Counted from the first letter of the stretch, positions 26,345 to 36,705 are shown. The stretch is DNA of 64,000 nucleotides from [Bacteroides] pectinophilus (GCA_025146925.1 CP102260.1:1069001-1133000); one strand, 5' to 3'. The notes: generated by a model not told the origin, from the sequence alone. Numbers and translations are program-made.

Positions 26345-28861
26345 ATGAAAAAAATTTCTAAAAAGTTTGCTGTTGTGTGGGCAGCTGCGGTAACAGTGAT
26401 GGTTGTTGCAATGATGGTGCAGATTATGCGACCGGGCAATGCATTGGGGGCGCAGGGATATGACGGCACGGACAGTGTCCGGACAGGGGAGGTACATGAG
26501 CAGGGCAGTCTGCATGTAAGGACAGAATTTGAGGATATTAAGGATATGCTGCGGCAGAGATGCATAGCGGTGCTCGAGAATGGTGTGAAGGTTGAAGATA
26601 TGGCGGTTCTGTCAGATGTATTTGGGGACAGGCAGATTAAGCTGCTGTATGATGCGTTGGCGGCAGAGCTTGAGAATCAGGGGCAGACTGTTCCTGATGG
26701 GCTGTATGCAGTTATAAGGGACAGCAGCGTCCCTGCAAAGTGGAGGATAATGCTCGATTCGGCAGATGTGGAGCGGATTGCAGGCATTATGATGGAGTAT
26801 ATTGAGAATAACAGGGAGCGGCTGTATGACGGTGACAGGTTATCCGATGCCAATGTATCAGCACTTGTTCGGGAGGCACTTGAGAGTGCGATGTCAGGTC
26901 AGGAGGGGCGCCTTATAGTATCGAAAGAATATATATCAGGCAGCAGTGACATAATCAGGGAGGTAATAAGCAATATAACCGGTAACGGCAGCTATCGGAT
27001 ACAACTGAGTGATGAGGATGTGAGAAGAATAACAGATGAACTGAAAGACCAGATACAGATGCCGCCGTCACAGAAACAAATACTTGGGCATGAGGAGCTT
27101 AACGTATTGCTTAACGGATGGCAGGAGCAGATTACAAGAAGCATCGGAAGCATGATAGATTTCTGCAATTCAAAGCTGGATGAGCTTGGCTCGGATATTG
27201 ATTATATGGGAAGACGTGTCGATAATGACATGGCATCACTGGAAGGGAAAATTGGTGGAGAGATGTCATCACTTGGAGGCAGGCTCAGTGATGACATATC
27301 ATCAGCCAGGGATGGGCTTGATGCATTATCACAGCGTCAGGATGCATCAGACATACGGCTGGATGTGATAAGGCAGGATAATGAAGAGAACATAGCTGCG
27401 TTGAAAGACAGTACAATGCAGCTTATAGAAGAACTTTCGGCAGTATCTGACAGTCACGGAACAATGCTTCTGCAGAATGCACAGGCTGTGGAGAACCTGA
27501 GAAACGTGTGTGAAGCGCTTGAAAATGATAAGCTTTCAAGAGCGGAATTTGACAGATTTGGTGTTTCAATAAATGAGGTAATAGAAAAAGCCAATCAGGA
27601 AAATAATTCGGCTATTGCTAAGCTGGCTGAGGAGGTTAAGAGTCAGGGGAATAATATCGGCAGAATTAATGATATGTATAACGAACTCGATAAGAGTGTT
27701 ACGGCGAGATTTGAGGCAGCAGTGGAAGAGGCACAGAAAAAGCATGAGGAATTACGGGATAATATGACAAAGGATGTTGAGAAAGCGAAGGAAGACCTGC
27801 AGAAGAATATTGATAATGTGTCAGATAGCATGAACAGTATGGATAAGAAACTTGATAATATATCGTCAGAAGCACAGGTACAGCTTGACAGGCAGAATAA
27901 GGAGCTTAACAAGAGAATAGACGGAATAATAGCGGAACTTGATAAGTCATCTTCAGAATCTGATAAGAAGCTTGCAGAACTGATGAAGAGTATGCAGGAT
28001 AACATAGGAGATACAACAAAGCTTGTAACATCACAGAAAACTGTTGTTGGAGCACTTAATGAGGTTTTTCAGTATGCCAGTGACGGTAAGAGAGTCATAG
28101 CGGATGCAATAACTGCACCGGCAGCCGGAACTGGCGTAAAGACAGAGATTAATGCATCGTTTGGCGTTATGGCGGGTAATATCAGTAAACTTGCCAAAAT
28201 TAATTATGACAAGGGGCTTGCGGATGCAGATTCTGTAATTAATACATCAGGAGACAACTATAAGGCTGGCGTTGACAGCGCTAAAAAGGGGAATGCTTCT
28301 CCTTCACAGGTACTTGCAGGAGTTACGTTCACATCGCTGGGAGAAATTAATCAGACGGGAACTATGCCTGACAGAGGAATGCTTAACTGGAAACCGTCTG
28401 CCGGAGAGGTTATGAGAATCCCGGAAGGCTATTACAAAGGAGGACTTATAGATTCGTCAGCTGCATATGATGCCGGAGTTAAGGCAGGACTGACGGCTGA
28501 AAAAAAACAAAGTTTCCTTAAGTACACGATAGATAATATATGCAGTACTCCTTATCAGGAAGACAGTAATGATATAACGTATAATGTTGACGGATTCAGT
28601 AGAATATATTACAGATTCAGCTCCAGCTACGGAGAGAATGATAATGATGAATCGTTCGGTAAAGCAAGCCTCACAATTAATAATCAAAGTCAGTGCGTGT
28701 TTGACGAATATGATGAAGATGATAACCGCATATACGGAGGAAGAACTTATGAAGGAGTATTTGACTGCAGCGGAATGTCAACGATAACAACATCTGTATG
28801 GATACGATCCGGCAGTTCGAGATGGGGTTCAGCATCTTTTCAGATTACGGATGTAGAGTAG
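26345..28861 (+). CDS. Large secreted coiled-coil protein with a tail-fibre-like C-terminal domain
   Basis: 838 residues. A signal sequence or anchor covers 1-36 (hydrophobic core 9-27, ending NALGAQG). A helical region follows, then a long coiled coil at about 260-560, rich in Asp, Lys, Glu and Asn. The C-terminal part begins SDGKRVIADAIT near residue 579. It shares this motif, and then GD..YKAGV-type residues, with the two phage tail fibres at 49804-50541 and 51275-52264. The extreme C-terminus is beta-rich. A clear promoter and AGAGGGGG ribosome site serve it alone. It looks like a surface or secreted fibre rather than an enzyme; no known family is recognised. Confidence 0.75.
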   Translation: MKKISKKFAVVWAAAVTVMVVAMMVQIMRPGNALGAQGYDGTDSVRTGEVHEQGSLHVRTEFEDIKDMLRQRCIAVLENGVKVEDMAVLSDVFGDRQIKLLYDALAAELENQGQTVPDGLYAVIRDSSVPAKWRIMLDSADVERIAGIMMEYIENNRERLYDGDRLSDANVSALVREALESAMSGQEGRLIVSKEYISGSSDIIREVISNITGNGSYRIQLSDEDVRRITDELKDQIQMPPSQKQILGHEELNVLLNGWQEQITRSIGSMIDFCNSKLDELGSDIDYMGRRVDNDMASLEGKIGGEMSSLGGRLSDDISSARDGLDALSQRQDASDIRLDVIRQDNEENIAALKDSTMQLIEELSAVSDSHGTMLLQNAQAVENLRNVCEALENDKLSRAEFDRFGVSINEVIEKANQENNSAIAKLAEEVKSQGNNIGRINDMYNELDKSVTARFEAAVEEAQKKHEELRDNMTKDVEKAKEDLQKNIDNVSDSMNSMDKKLDNISSEAQVQLDRQNKELNKRIDGIIAELDKSSSESDKKLAELMKSMQDNIGDTTKLVTSQKTVVGALNEVFQYASDGKRVIADAITAPAAGTGVKTEINASFGVMAGNISKLAKINYDKGLADADSVINTSGDNYKAGVDSAKKGNASPSQVLAGVTFTSLGEINQTGTMPDRGMLNWKPSAGEVMRIPEGYYKGGLIDSSAAYDAGVKAGLTAEKKQSFLKYTIDNICSTPYQEDSNDITYNVDGFSRIYYRFSSSYGENDNDESFGKASLTINNQSQCVFDEYDEDDNRIYGGRTYEGVFDCSGMSTITTSVWIRSGSSRWGSASFQITDVE

Positions 28862-28931
28862 AACTTGTTGTCACTGCTAAAAAATAGTATAATAACAATA
28901 TTACATAGATGAGCAGGAAGGCAGTGGATTA

Positions 28932-30794
28932 ATGAGTATATTGAATCTTGAGAAGATAACGAAGGTTTATGGTGAAAGGACGTTGCTTGACAATGTCACT
29001 CTTGGTATAAATGAAGGCGATAAGATTGGCGTTGTGGGAGTTAATGGCTGCGGTAAGTCGACGCTCCTCAAGATAGTAGCAGGTCTGGAGGAGGCAGATT
29101 CAGGTAAGATTGTAAAGGGCAATGACGTAACAATCTCATATCTGCCTCAGACACCTGTGTTTTCTAAGGATGAAAGGATAATAGATTATGTTGTCGGTGG
29201 TGCGTTGGATATTGCGACAAGCTATAATTCCGGAGGATCGGAGCACGAGCTTGAAAATTACGATTCAATAGCCGGGGAAGCTAAGACTATTCTTACAAAG
29301 TTAGGAATAGATGATTATGAAGCTGATATCAGTAAGATGTCCGGCGGACAGAAAAAAAGAATAGCATTGGCAAGAGCACTTATAAGACCATCAGGTCTTC
29401 TTATACTGGATGAGCCGACGAACCACCTCGATAATGATATGGTAATATGGCTGGAGGATTATATACGCAGATTCCGTGGACAGCTCCTGATGGTTACGCA
29501 TGACAGATATTTCCTTGATAATGTAACGAACAGGATAATAGAGGTTGACGGAGGCAGTCTGTATTCATATGCAGAGAATTATTCGGGCTTTCTTAAGCTT
29601 AAGAGTGAGCGCGAAGAGATGGCCAATGCAACAGAACAGAAAAGACAGAATATGCTACGTAAAGAGCTTGCCTGGATCCAGCGTGGATGTCAGGCACGTT
29701 CAACCAAGCAGCAGGCAAGAATTGACAGATATGAGGATATGAAAGAAGCTTCAAGGCAGGCACGGCAGTCGTTTGATAAGCAGTCACTTGAACTTGGTTC
29801 GGTATATACAAGGCTTGGCAGGAAGACGATAGAACTTAACAGCATATCCAAGTCGTTTGGTGCAAAGAAGATAATAGATAACTTCACATATATATTCCTG
29901 CGTGATGACAGGATAGGTTTCATAGGCAATAATGGCTGTGGTAAGTCGACGCTTATGAAGATTATTACCGGAATTATGGAGCCGGACAGCGGCTATGTTG
30001 AAATCGGACCAACTGTCAAAATCGGATTTTTCATGCAGGAGAATAAGTTTGAAGATGAGTCACTTACAGTGCTTGATTATGTTAAGGCAATTGGAGAATA
30101 TGTAATCACTGCTGATGGAAGGATTACGGCATCACAGATGTGTGAGAAGTTTCTTTTCAACATGAAGATGCAATGGACACCGATAACCAAGCTGTCAGGC
30201 GGAGAGAAGAGAAGATTGTATCTCCTGTCCGTACTTATGGAGTCACCGAATGTGCTTATTCTGGATGAGCCTACTAATGACCTTGATATTGAGACACTTG
30301 AGATACTTGAAGACTACCTTGATAAGTTTGCAGGAATAGTAATAACAGTATCACATGACAGATATTTCCTTGACAGGGTTGTGGACCGTATATTCGCTTT
30401 TGAGGACGGTGGAGTAATTAAACAGTATGAAGGCGGATTCAGCGATTACTATGAAAAATCACACCAGTCAGCAGGTGCGGCTGTTGCCAGACAGGCAGCT
30501 GCACAGGACGGAAAGCCGGCATCGGTAAGGAACAGGGAGCATGAGAAAAAGCTTAAGTTCACATTTGCGGAGCAGAAAGAATTCGAGACTATAGATGATG
30601 ATATAGCTAATCTTGAACAGAAGATAGCGGATATAGATATGCAGATAGAAAAATCAGCTACACAATATTCAAAGCTTAGCGAGCTTATGTCACAAAAAAC
30701 GGAATATGAACAAAAGCTCTCAGACATGATGGACAGATGGGTTTATCTCAATGATCTCAATGAAAGGATTAATAATGAAGAACAACGCAAATAA
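28932..30794 (+). CDS. ABC-F family ATPase
   Basis: A soluble protein of 620 residues with two ABC ATPase domains and no membrane segments. Walker A motifs are GVNGCGKST and GNNGCGKST, and signatures are MSGGQKKRIALARAL and LSGGEKRRLYLLSVL. The inter-domain linker (LAWIQRGCQARSTKQQARID) and a C-terminal coiled coil are typical of Uup/YfmR-like members. ABC-F proteins act on ribosomes, relieving stalls or protecting against antibiotics. Whether this one gives resistance cannot be told from sequence. Its end overlaps the next gene by 20 bases. Confidence 0.92.
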   Translation: MSILNLEKITKVYGERTLLDNVTLGINEGDKIGVVGVNGCGKSTLLKIVAGLEEADSGKIVKGNDVTISYLPQTPVFSKDERIIDYVVGGALDIATSYNSGGSEHELENYDSIAGEAKTILTKLGIDDYEADISKMSGGQKKRIALARALIRPSGLLILDEPTNHLDNDMVIWLEDYIRRFRGQLLMVTHDRYFLDNVTNRIIEVDGGSLYSYAENYSGFLKLKSEREEMANATEQKRQNMLRKELAWIQRGCQARSTKQQARIDRYEDMKEASRQARQSFDKQSLELGSVYTRLGRKTIELNSISKSFGAKKIIDNFTYIFLRDDRIGFIGNNGCGKSTLMKIITGIMEPDSGYVEIGPTVKIGFFMQENKFEDESLTVLDYVKAIGEYVITADGRITASQMCEKFLFNMKMQWTPITKLSGGEKRRLYLLSVLMESPNVLILDEPTNDLDIETLEILEDYLDKFAGIVITVSHDRYFLDRVVDRIFAFEDGGVIKQYEGGFSDYYEKSHQSAGAAVARQAAAQDGKPASVRNREHEKKLKFTFAEQKEFETIDDDIANLEQKIADIDMQIEKSATQYSKLSELMSQKTEYEQKLSDMMDRWVYLNDLNERINNEEQRK

Positions 30795-32334
30795 CAAAAA
30801 GAAAAGAGGCCTATTCAGGATTGTGTTCGGAAGAACAACAATTGTCGTACTTCTGATTCTTATGCAGGTGGCAATGCTGTTTTGTGCATATGCATTTCTT
30901 GCAAATAAGATAATATACTATCAGGGAGTTATAACTGCAATATCGTTCGTCACCCTGGTATGTATAATCAATAATGACGAGAATGCCGGATTTAAAATTG
31001 CATGGATAATTCCTGTATTGGCATTTCCGGTATTTGGCGCGTTATTCTATCTTTACTGCCGCAATCAATATTCCATTAAGATGATAAAAGGAAAGCTTAA
31101 TTTGATTGATGCTGACATAAAGCAATATCAGAGAAAAAGCATAGGTGCTGATTCTGTTGAGGTTAATAATGATCTTGGGGAAGTAGGTATTGCTAACTAT
31201 CTGTATAATTCCGGAAACTATTCAGCATATACGGAGAGCGGGATAGAATACTATCCGCTTGGAGATGACATGTATGTGAGCCTTGTAAGAGAATTAGAGA
31301 AGGCAGAGAAGTTTATATTTTTGGAATATTTCATAATTGCCAAAGGATATATGTGGGATTCGATACTTGATATTCTCAAGCGAAAAGTCAGTGAAGGCGT
31401 TGAAGTCCGCCTTATGTATGATGGAATGTGCAGTTTTGTTCTCCTGCCATATTCATATCCGAAGCAGCTTGAAGAGTACGGAATTAAGTGCAGGATGTTT
31501 GCACCTATAGTTCCGGTACTCTCGACGTATCACAATAACAGGGATCACCGTAAGATAGTTGTGATAGATGGCAGGACGGCATTTACCGGTGGGGTTAATC
31601 TGGCGGATGAATACATTAATCACATAGAGAGGTTCGGACATTGGAAAGACACGGGCGTTATGATTAAAGGCGACGCTGTAAAGAGTATGACGCTTATGTT
31701 TCTGCAATTGTGGAATGTCAGTGAGCAGCACATGGAAAGACATTACTCAAAGTATCTTATTGACAATCCTGAGATAAAGGGCAATCAGGGCATTGTAATT
31801 CCATTTGGTGACGGACCATATAATAGAGAAGACATTGGAAAGAATGTATATATCGACATACTTAACCGGGCACACAGATATGTTCATATAATGACACCAT
31901 ATCTTATACTTGATGATGAGATGGTGGCAGCTCTTAGATATTCTGCAGAGAGAGATGTGGAGACAATAATTATCATGCCGCATATCCCGGATAAGAAGTA
32001 TGCTTATCTGCTTGCAAGAACATATTATAAAGAACTTATAGAATATGGCGTTAAGATATACGAATATACGCCGGGGTTTGTGCATGCCAAGCAGTTTGTG
32101 AGTGACGATATACGAGGAGTTGTCGGCTCATTTAATCTTGACTACAGAAGTATGTATCTGCATTATGAATGTGCAGTATATATGTACAATACACCGGTTA
32201 TCAGTGATATAGAAAAAGATTTTCAGGACACGCTTGCTAAGTGCCAGCAGATAACTGTAAAGACATGCAACGAGTACTCTAAGATTGGAATGCTTATCGG
32301 AAGAGTCTTAAGAATCTTTGCACCACTTATGTGA
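30775..32334 (+). CDS. Cardiolipin synthase-like phospholipase D protein
   Basis: 519 residues with three N-terminal hydrophobic helices (about 10-40, 45-62 and 72-92) and two PLD catalytic motifs. The first is in HRKIVVIDG and the second in HAKQFVSDD, followed by GSFNLDYRS. This is the Gram-positive cardiolipin synthase plan: two phosphatidylglycerols condense at the membrane. Translation starts inside the ABC-F gene at ATG 30775 behind GAAAGGA; the upstream ATGs at 30751 and 30763 have poor sites. Confidence 0.9.
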   Translation: MKNNANNKKKRGLFRIVFGRTTIVVLLILMQVAMLFCAYAFLANKIIYYQGVITAISFVTLVCIINNDENAGFKIAWIIPVLAFPVFGALFYLYCRNQYSIKMIKGKLNLIDADIKQYQRKSIGADSVEVNNDLGEVGIANYLYNSGNYSAYTESGIEYYPLGDDMYVSLVRELEKAEKFIFLEYFIIAKGYMWDSILDILKRKVSEGVEVRLMYDGMCSFVLLPYSYPKQLEEYGIKCRMFAPIVPVLSTYHNNRDHRKIVVIDGRTAFTGGVNLADEYINHIERFGHWKDTGVMIKGDAVKSMTLMFLQLWNVSEQHMERHYSKYLIDNPEIKGNQGIVIPFGDGPYNREDIGKNVYIDILNRAHRYVHIMTPYLILDDEMVAALRYSAERDVETIIIMPHIPDKKYAYLLARTYYKELIEYGVKIYEYTPGFVHAKQFVSDDIRGVVGSFNLDYRSMYLHYECAVYMYNTPVISDIEKDFQDTLAKCQQITVKTCNEYSKIGMLIGRVLRIFAPLM

Positions 32335-32401
32335 TAATTATATGTAGCAATATATGCAATAATTGGTACTTGCAATAATTTAAGAAGATATGGTATTATT
32401 T

Positions 32402-32455
32402 AGCTCTGATTAGGCTGAACTAATTTGAATTTAGTGCAACTAATCAGGGCTTTTT
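32402..32455 (+). terminator. Rho-independent terminator
   Basis: AGCTCTGATTAG (32402-32413) pairs with CTAATCAGGGCT (32440-32451), with a T5 run after it. It separates the ABC-F/cls pair from the next unit. Confidence 0.85.
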
Positions 32456-32515
32456 ATGTGCTTGTGTGTGCATACATATTATTTCAGGCAGGCGGCCTGA
32501 AGAATGGAGTTTTTG

Positions 32516-32917
32516 ATGACTATTATTAAGATTACATGGATAGCACTGGGATTTGTATGTTTTGGGCTTGGTACACTTGGAGTAGTGCTTCCGGTACTGC
32601 CGACAGTTCCATTTTATATGGCAACGGCATATTGTTTTGCAAAAAGCTCAGACAGATTACATGATTGGTTTACAGGAACACGGTTATACAGGAAGTATCT
32701 GGATTCATATGTGAAAAACAGGGCAATGACTGTGAAAACGAAGGTGAGCCTTCTTACAACGTCTTCAATAGTAATGGGAATAGGATTTATTATGATGGAA
32801 AGCGTTCCGGCTGCGAGAGTTATTCTGTTTGTCGTGTGGGTATGTCATATATTATATTTTGTTTTCAGAGTGAAGACTATAAGAGAAAGCGGGGAATCAA
32901 CATTTGTCGGGGACTGA
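32516..32917 (+). CDS. DUF454 (YbaN-like) inner membrane protein
   Basis: 133 residues with three or four hydrophobic helices. The DUF454 core LGTLGVVLPVLPTVPFYMAT is followed by a charged LHDWFTG..YRKYL segment. Function is unknown. ATG 32516 follows TGGAG; the in-frame ATG at 32504 lies upstream of that site. It is the first gene of a tight unit with the YgbA-like gene and the two ABC genes (gaps of 1-2 bases or overlaps). Confidence 0.85.
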   Translation: MTIIKITWIALGFVCFGLGTLGVVLPVLPTVPFYMATAYCFAKSSDRLHDWFTGTRLYRKYLDSYVKNRAMTVKTKVSLLTTSSIVMGIGFIMMESVPAARVILFVVWVCHILYFVFRVKTIRESGESTFVGD

Positions 32918-32918
32918 T

Positions 32919-33323
32919 ATGAATTATAAGACTGAGAAAAAGAGACTCAGGGAGCAGAAGGTAGTTGGGCAGATGATTGCGCTGTATTGCAGGAAGAACC
33001 ATAACACTGATTACGGAATGAAGAATGGCGCAAGCCATGACATGAGTCATAATACGGACGGCATAGGTGGAAAATTGTGTGATGAATGCAGTGCTTTGTA
33101 TGAATATGCGGCACAGAGAAGCAGAATGTGTCCTTTTATGGAGAAAAAGACATTTTGCTCTAACTGTACAGTACACTGCTATAAGCCGGAGATGAGAGAA
33201 CGGATTAAGAAGGTTATGAAATTCTCCGGACCGAGAATGCTGCTTTATCATCCGTTCATGGCGGTGTGGCATGTTGTAAGTTCACGGCTTGAGAAAAAGA
33301 AAGATAAGAAGGGAAAGACCTGA
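32919..33323 (+). CDS. YgbA-type cysteine-rich protein (nitrous oxide-stimulated promoter family)
   Basis: 134 residues matching PF11756. It has LCDECSALYEYAAQRSRMCP, then FCSNCTVHCYKP, giving six clustered cysteines, and the conserved SGPRMLLYHP near the C-terminus. It probably binds metal. Homologues in enterobacteria respond to nitrosative stress, but the biochemical role is not clear. It starts two bases after the DUF454 gene and ends two bases before the ABC exporter, so it likely belongs to the same redox-linked operon. Confidence 0.88.
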   Translation: MNYKTEKKRLREQKVVGQMIALYCRKNHNTDYGMKNGASHDMSHNTDGIGGKLCDECSALYEYAAQRSRMCPFMEKKTFCSNCTVHCYKPEMRERIKKVMKFSGPRMLLYHPFMAVWHVVSSRLEKKKDKKGKT

Positions 33324-33325
33324 TT

Positions 33326-35056
33326 ATGATAAAGACAAAGCTGATAAAGCTGCTTGCAGACTCTAAAAAATACATAGCGTATAACATATTCTGGCAATGG
33401 GCAGCGCTCATAAGCCAGATAATAATAGTGTACATAATTGCAAATATTATAGCAAAGCTGCCCGCTCCTTTAAACTATATGGACGTGGTTAAGCTTTTGG
33501 CAGCACTGGCAGTAAGATTCGTAAGTGACAGGCTCGCGTCTATGGCTTCATACAGAGCGAGCATCGATGTGAAAAGAGTGCTCAGGGAGAAGATATTTGA
33601 CAAACTTTTAAGGCTTGGAAGCTCGTATAATGAGCAGATTGCAACATCGCAGGTCGTACAGCTTGCAACGGAAGGTGTTGAACAGCTTGAAACATACTTT
33701 GGAAAGTATATTCCACAGCTTTTTTATAGTCTGCTTGCACCGGTTACGCTTTTTGCGGTGCTTGCATTTGTAAGTGTTAAGGCGGCGGCAGTGCTTCTTA
33801 TATGCGTTCCGCTGATACCTGTATCCATAGTGGCGGTACAGAAATTTGCAAAAAAACTGCTCAATAAGTATTGGGGAATATATACGGAACTTGGAGACAG
33901 TTTTCTTGAAAATCTTCAGGGGCTTACAACACTTAAGATATATAAGGCGGATGAGATGAAAGCCGGGCAGATGGATGAAGAAGCACAGCGCTTTAGAAAT
34001 GTAACAATGAAGGTACTAACGATGCAGCTTAATTCCACAAGCGTAATGGATATTATGGCTTACGGAGGAGCGGCAACAGGAATGGTTGTTGCAGTGAGTG
34101 AATATTATACCGGTAATATAGATGCGGCCGGAACTGTAATGATAGTTTTTCTTGCAGCGGAATTCTTTCTTCCGTTGAGACTGCTTGGTTCATTCTTCCA
34201 TATAGCAATGAATGGAATGGCTGCAAGTGACAGGATATTTGAACTGCTCGATATGCATGAGGATGATAATTCGGAGACGGCAGTGATTAACGTGGCGGAT
34301 GAAGGAATAGAAATAGATATAAGTAATCTGTCATTTTCATATGATGGTGAGAGAAATGTGCTGGAGAATATATCATTTGAACTGAAAAACGGCAGTTTTG
34401 TATCACTTGTTGGTGAATCGGGATGTGGAAAGAGCACGATTGCCGGAATTCTTATGAAGAGAGTTACAGGCTGGAAGGGCAGCGTTACTGTTAACGGCCA
34501 GGATATACGAAACATCAGTGATATAGATATAATGAAGAATATTACTCTGGTAAGCCATGACAGTTATCTGTTTAAGGGAACTGTAAGGGATAACCTAATG
34601 ATGGGCAGTCCTATGGCATCTGATGATATGATGACAGCTGCGTTAAGAAGAGTTAATCTGGCAGATTTTGTAGAGTCAGAGGGAGGATTGGATATGCAGC
34701 TTAATGAGCGTGCAAGTAATCTCTCGGGAGGACAGAAACAGAGACTTGCGATGGCAAGGGCACTTCTTAAGGATTCAGGAGTATATATATTTGATGAGGC
34801 GACATCTAACATAGATATAGAAAGTGAAGAGATGATAATGTCAGTCATAAGAGAATTGGCAAAGACAAAGTCAGTATTGCTGATTAGCCACAGGCTTGCC
34901 AATGTCGTTAATTCGGATGATATATATATGCTTAAGGACGGCGTCATAGTTGAGAGTGGAACACATGATGAACTGACTGCCAATAAAAAAGCTTATGCCG
35001 ATATGTATGAAAATCAGATGAAGCTTGAAAAATATAAAGAGGAGGCAGTATTATGA
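33326..35056 (+). CDS. ABC exporter subunit, CydD-like
   Basis: A half-transporter of 576 residues with about six N-terminal transmembrane helices and a C-terminal ATPase. Walker A is GESGCGKST, the signature LSGGQKQRLAMARAL and Walker B VYIFDEATS. The membrane part (GDSFLENLQGLTTLKIYKADE) resembles CydD, the thiol exporter needed for cytochrome bd assembly. No cydAB is in view, so the substrate is open. The last codons overlap the next gene (ATGA), which encodes its partner. Confidence 0.88.
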   Translation: MIKTKLIKLLADSKKYIAYNIFWQWAALISQIIIVYIIANIIAKLPAPLNYMDVVKLLAALAVRFVSDRLASMASYRASIDVKRVLREKIFDKLLRLGSSYNEQIATSQVVQLATEGVEQLETYFGKYIPQLFYSLLAPVTLFAVLAFVSVKAAAVLLICVPLIPVSIVAVQKFAKKLLNKYWGIYTELGDSFLENLQGLTTLKIYKADEMKAGQMDEEAQRFRNVTMKVLTMQLNSTSVMDIMAYGGAATGMVVAVSEYYTGNIDAAGTVMIVFLAAEFFLPLRLLGSFFHIAMNGMAASDRIFELLDMHEDDNSETAVINVADEGIEIDISNLSFSYDGERNVLENISFELKNGSFVSLVGESGCGKSTIAGILMKRVTGWKGSVTVNGQDIRNISDIDIMKNITLVSHDSYLFKGTVRDNLMMGSPMASDDMMTAALRRVNLADFVESEGGLDMQLNERASNLSGGQKQRLAMARALLKDSGVYIFDEATSNIDIESEEMIMSVIRELAKTKSVLLISHRLANVVNSDDIYMLKDGVIVESGTHDELTANKKAYADMYENQMKLEKYKEEAVL

Positions 35057-36690
35057 ATAAATCAAATGTAAGACAGAAAAGTGCAATATCAATAATGGCC
35101 AGTCTTATAGTGCTTGTTAAGCCTCTGCTTCACATAATGCTCATGGCGGTCATACTTGGCGTGGCAGGATATCTTTGTGCAATATTCATAACGGTTCTGG
35201 CGGCAGGAGTGCTTGCCTATGGAGCGTCAGTACATATTTTTATATTAATGATAGTTATTGCGGTTATGCGTGGTGTGCTTCATTATGCAGAACAGTACTG
35301 TAATCATTTTATTGCATTCAAGCTTCTTGCAATAATACGACATAAGGTATTTGCAGTATTGAGAAAACTGTGTCCCGCCAAACTTGAGGGGAGAGACCGT
35401 GGCAACCTTATATCAATAATAACAACAGATATAGAGCTGCTTGAGGTATTCTATGCACATACTATATCTCCGATAGCAATAGCAGTTATCACATCAATAA
35501 TTATGACAGCTTATATTGCCAATATATATATGCCGGCAGGGATTCTTGCAATGTGTGCCTATATTATTGTTGGCGCAGTCCTTCCACTTCTGTTTGGCAG
35601 GGCAGGAGCTGACACAGGTATGCAGTTTCGCAATGATTTTGGTGAACTGAACAGCTATGTTCTGGATTCACTCCGTGGACTTGATGAAACAATACAGTAT
35701 GGCTGTGAGAAAAAGCGCAGGGAAGAGATGGATAACAGGGCATTACGCCTTGCCGGTATGCAGAAAAAACTCAGTAATATTGAGGGGAGGCAGAGGTCTG
35801 TGACTAATGCAGCGGTGCTGCTTGCATCATTTGCAATGCTGTTTCTTATGTCTGATGCCGCCGCATCACATGCTGTTGGCAGAGAGGAGGTACTGGTGTG
35901 TACAGCTGCAATGATGAGTTCATTCGGACCGGTAGTTGCACTTGCCAATCTGTCTAATAATCTTCATCATACGCTTGCGAGCGGGGAGAGAGTCTTGTCG
36001 CTGCTTGAGGAGAGTCCGGAGACGGAAGAGATTACTGACGGATGTGATATTGCCGGATTCGGAGGTGTGTCGTGCAATGATGTGACATTTGCTTATGATG
36101 ACAGGGATATACTCAGGAACTTTTCTGTAAGTTTTCAGCCCGGACGGATGATTGGGATACACGGAGCAAGCGGATGCGGAAAATCCACGCTGTTAAGGCT
36201 TATTATGAGATTCTGGGATGTGAAGTCGGGAAGCATAGATATATCAGGAAATGATGTCCGTAACATTAACACAAACAGCCTGAGGGATAATCAGTCATTC
36301 GTTACTCAGGATACATATATATTTAACGATACGATAGCTGCCAATATAGCTGTAGCTAAGCCTGATGCATCCAGAGAGGAGATTACGGAAGCAGCTAAGA
36401 AAGCATCTGTGCATGATTTTATAATGTCACTGCCTGATAATTATGATTCAAAGACCGGAGAACTCGGTGGAGCACTGTCCGGAGGTGAGAGACAACGTTT
36501 AGGGATTGCCAGGGCATTTCTTCATGATGCGCCGCTTATGCTTCTTGATGAGCCTACAAGCAATCTGGATTCACTTAATGAAGGAATAATATTAAAATCT
36601 CTCAGGGAGAGCAGTGACGGGAAGACTATTATTATGGTCTCGCACAGGGAATCAACTTTGAATATTGCTGATGAAATAGTGGAGATGTAA
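35053..36690 (+). CDS. ABC exporter subunit, CydC-like
   Basis: 545 residues; about six transmembrane helices followed by an ATPase with Walker A GASGCGKST, signature LSGGERQRLGIARAF and Walker B LMLLDEPTSNLD. With the preceding subunit it forms a heterodimeric exporter. The four-base overlap with its partner and the terminator after it mark it as the last gene of the DUF454-YgbA-ABC-ABC unit. Confidence 0.88.
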   Translation: MNKSNVRQKSAISIMASLIVLVKPLLHIMLMAVILGVAGYLCAIFITVLAAGVLAYGASVHIFILMIVIAVMRGVLHYAEQYCNHFIAFKLLAIIRHKVFAVLRKLCPAKLEGRDRGNLISIITTDIELLEVFYAHTISPIAIAVITSIIMTAYIANIYMPAGILAMCAYIIVGAVLPLLFGRAGADTGMQFRNDFGELNSYVLDSLRGLDETIQYGCEKKRREEMDNRALRLAGMQKKLSNIEGRQRSVTNAAVLLASFAMLFLMSDAAASHAVGREEVLVCTAAMMSSFGPVVALANLSNNLHHTLASGERVLSLLEESPETEEITDGCDIAGFGGVSCNDVTFAYDDRDILRNFSVSFQPGRMIGIHGASGCGKSTLLRLIMRFWDVKSGSIDISGNDVRNINTNSLRDNQSFVTQDTYIFNDTIAANIAVAKPDASREEITEAAKKASVHDFIMSLPDNYDSKTGELGGALSGGERQRLGIARAFLHDAPLMLLDEPTSNLDSLNEGIILKSLRESSDGKTIIMVSHRESTLNIADEIVEM

Positions 36691-36705
36691 GAAAAAAATA
36701 AAAAC

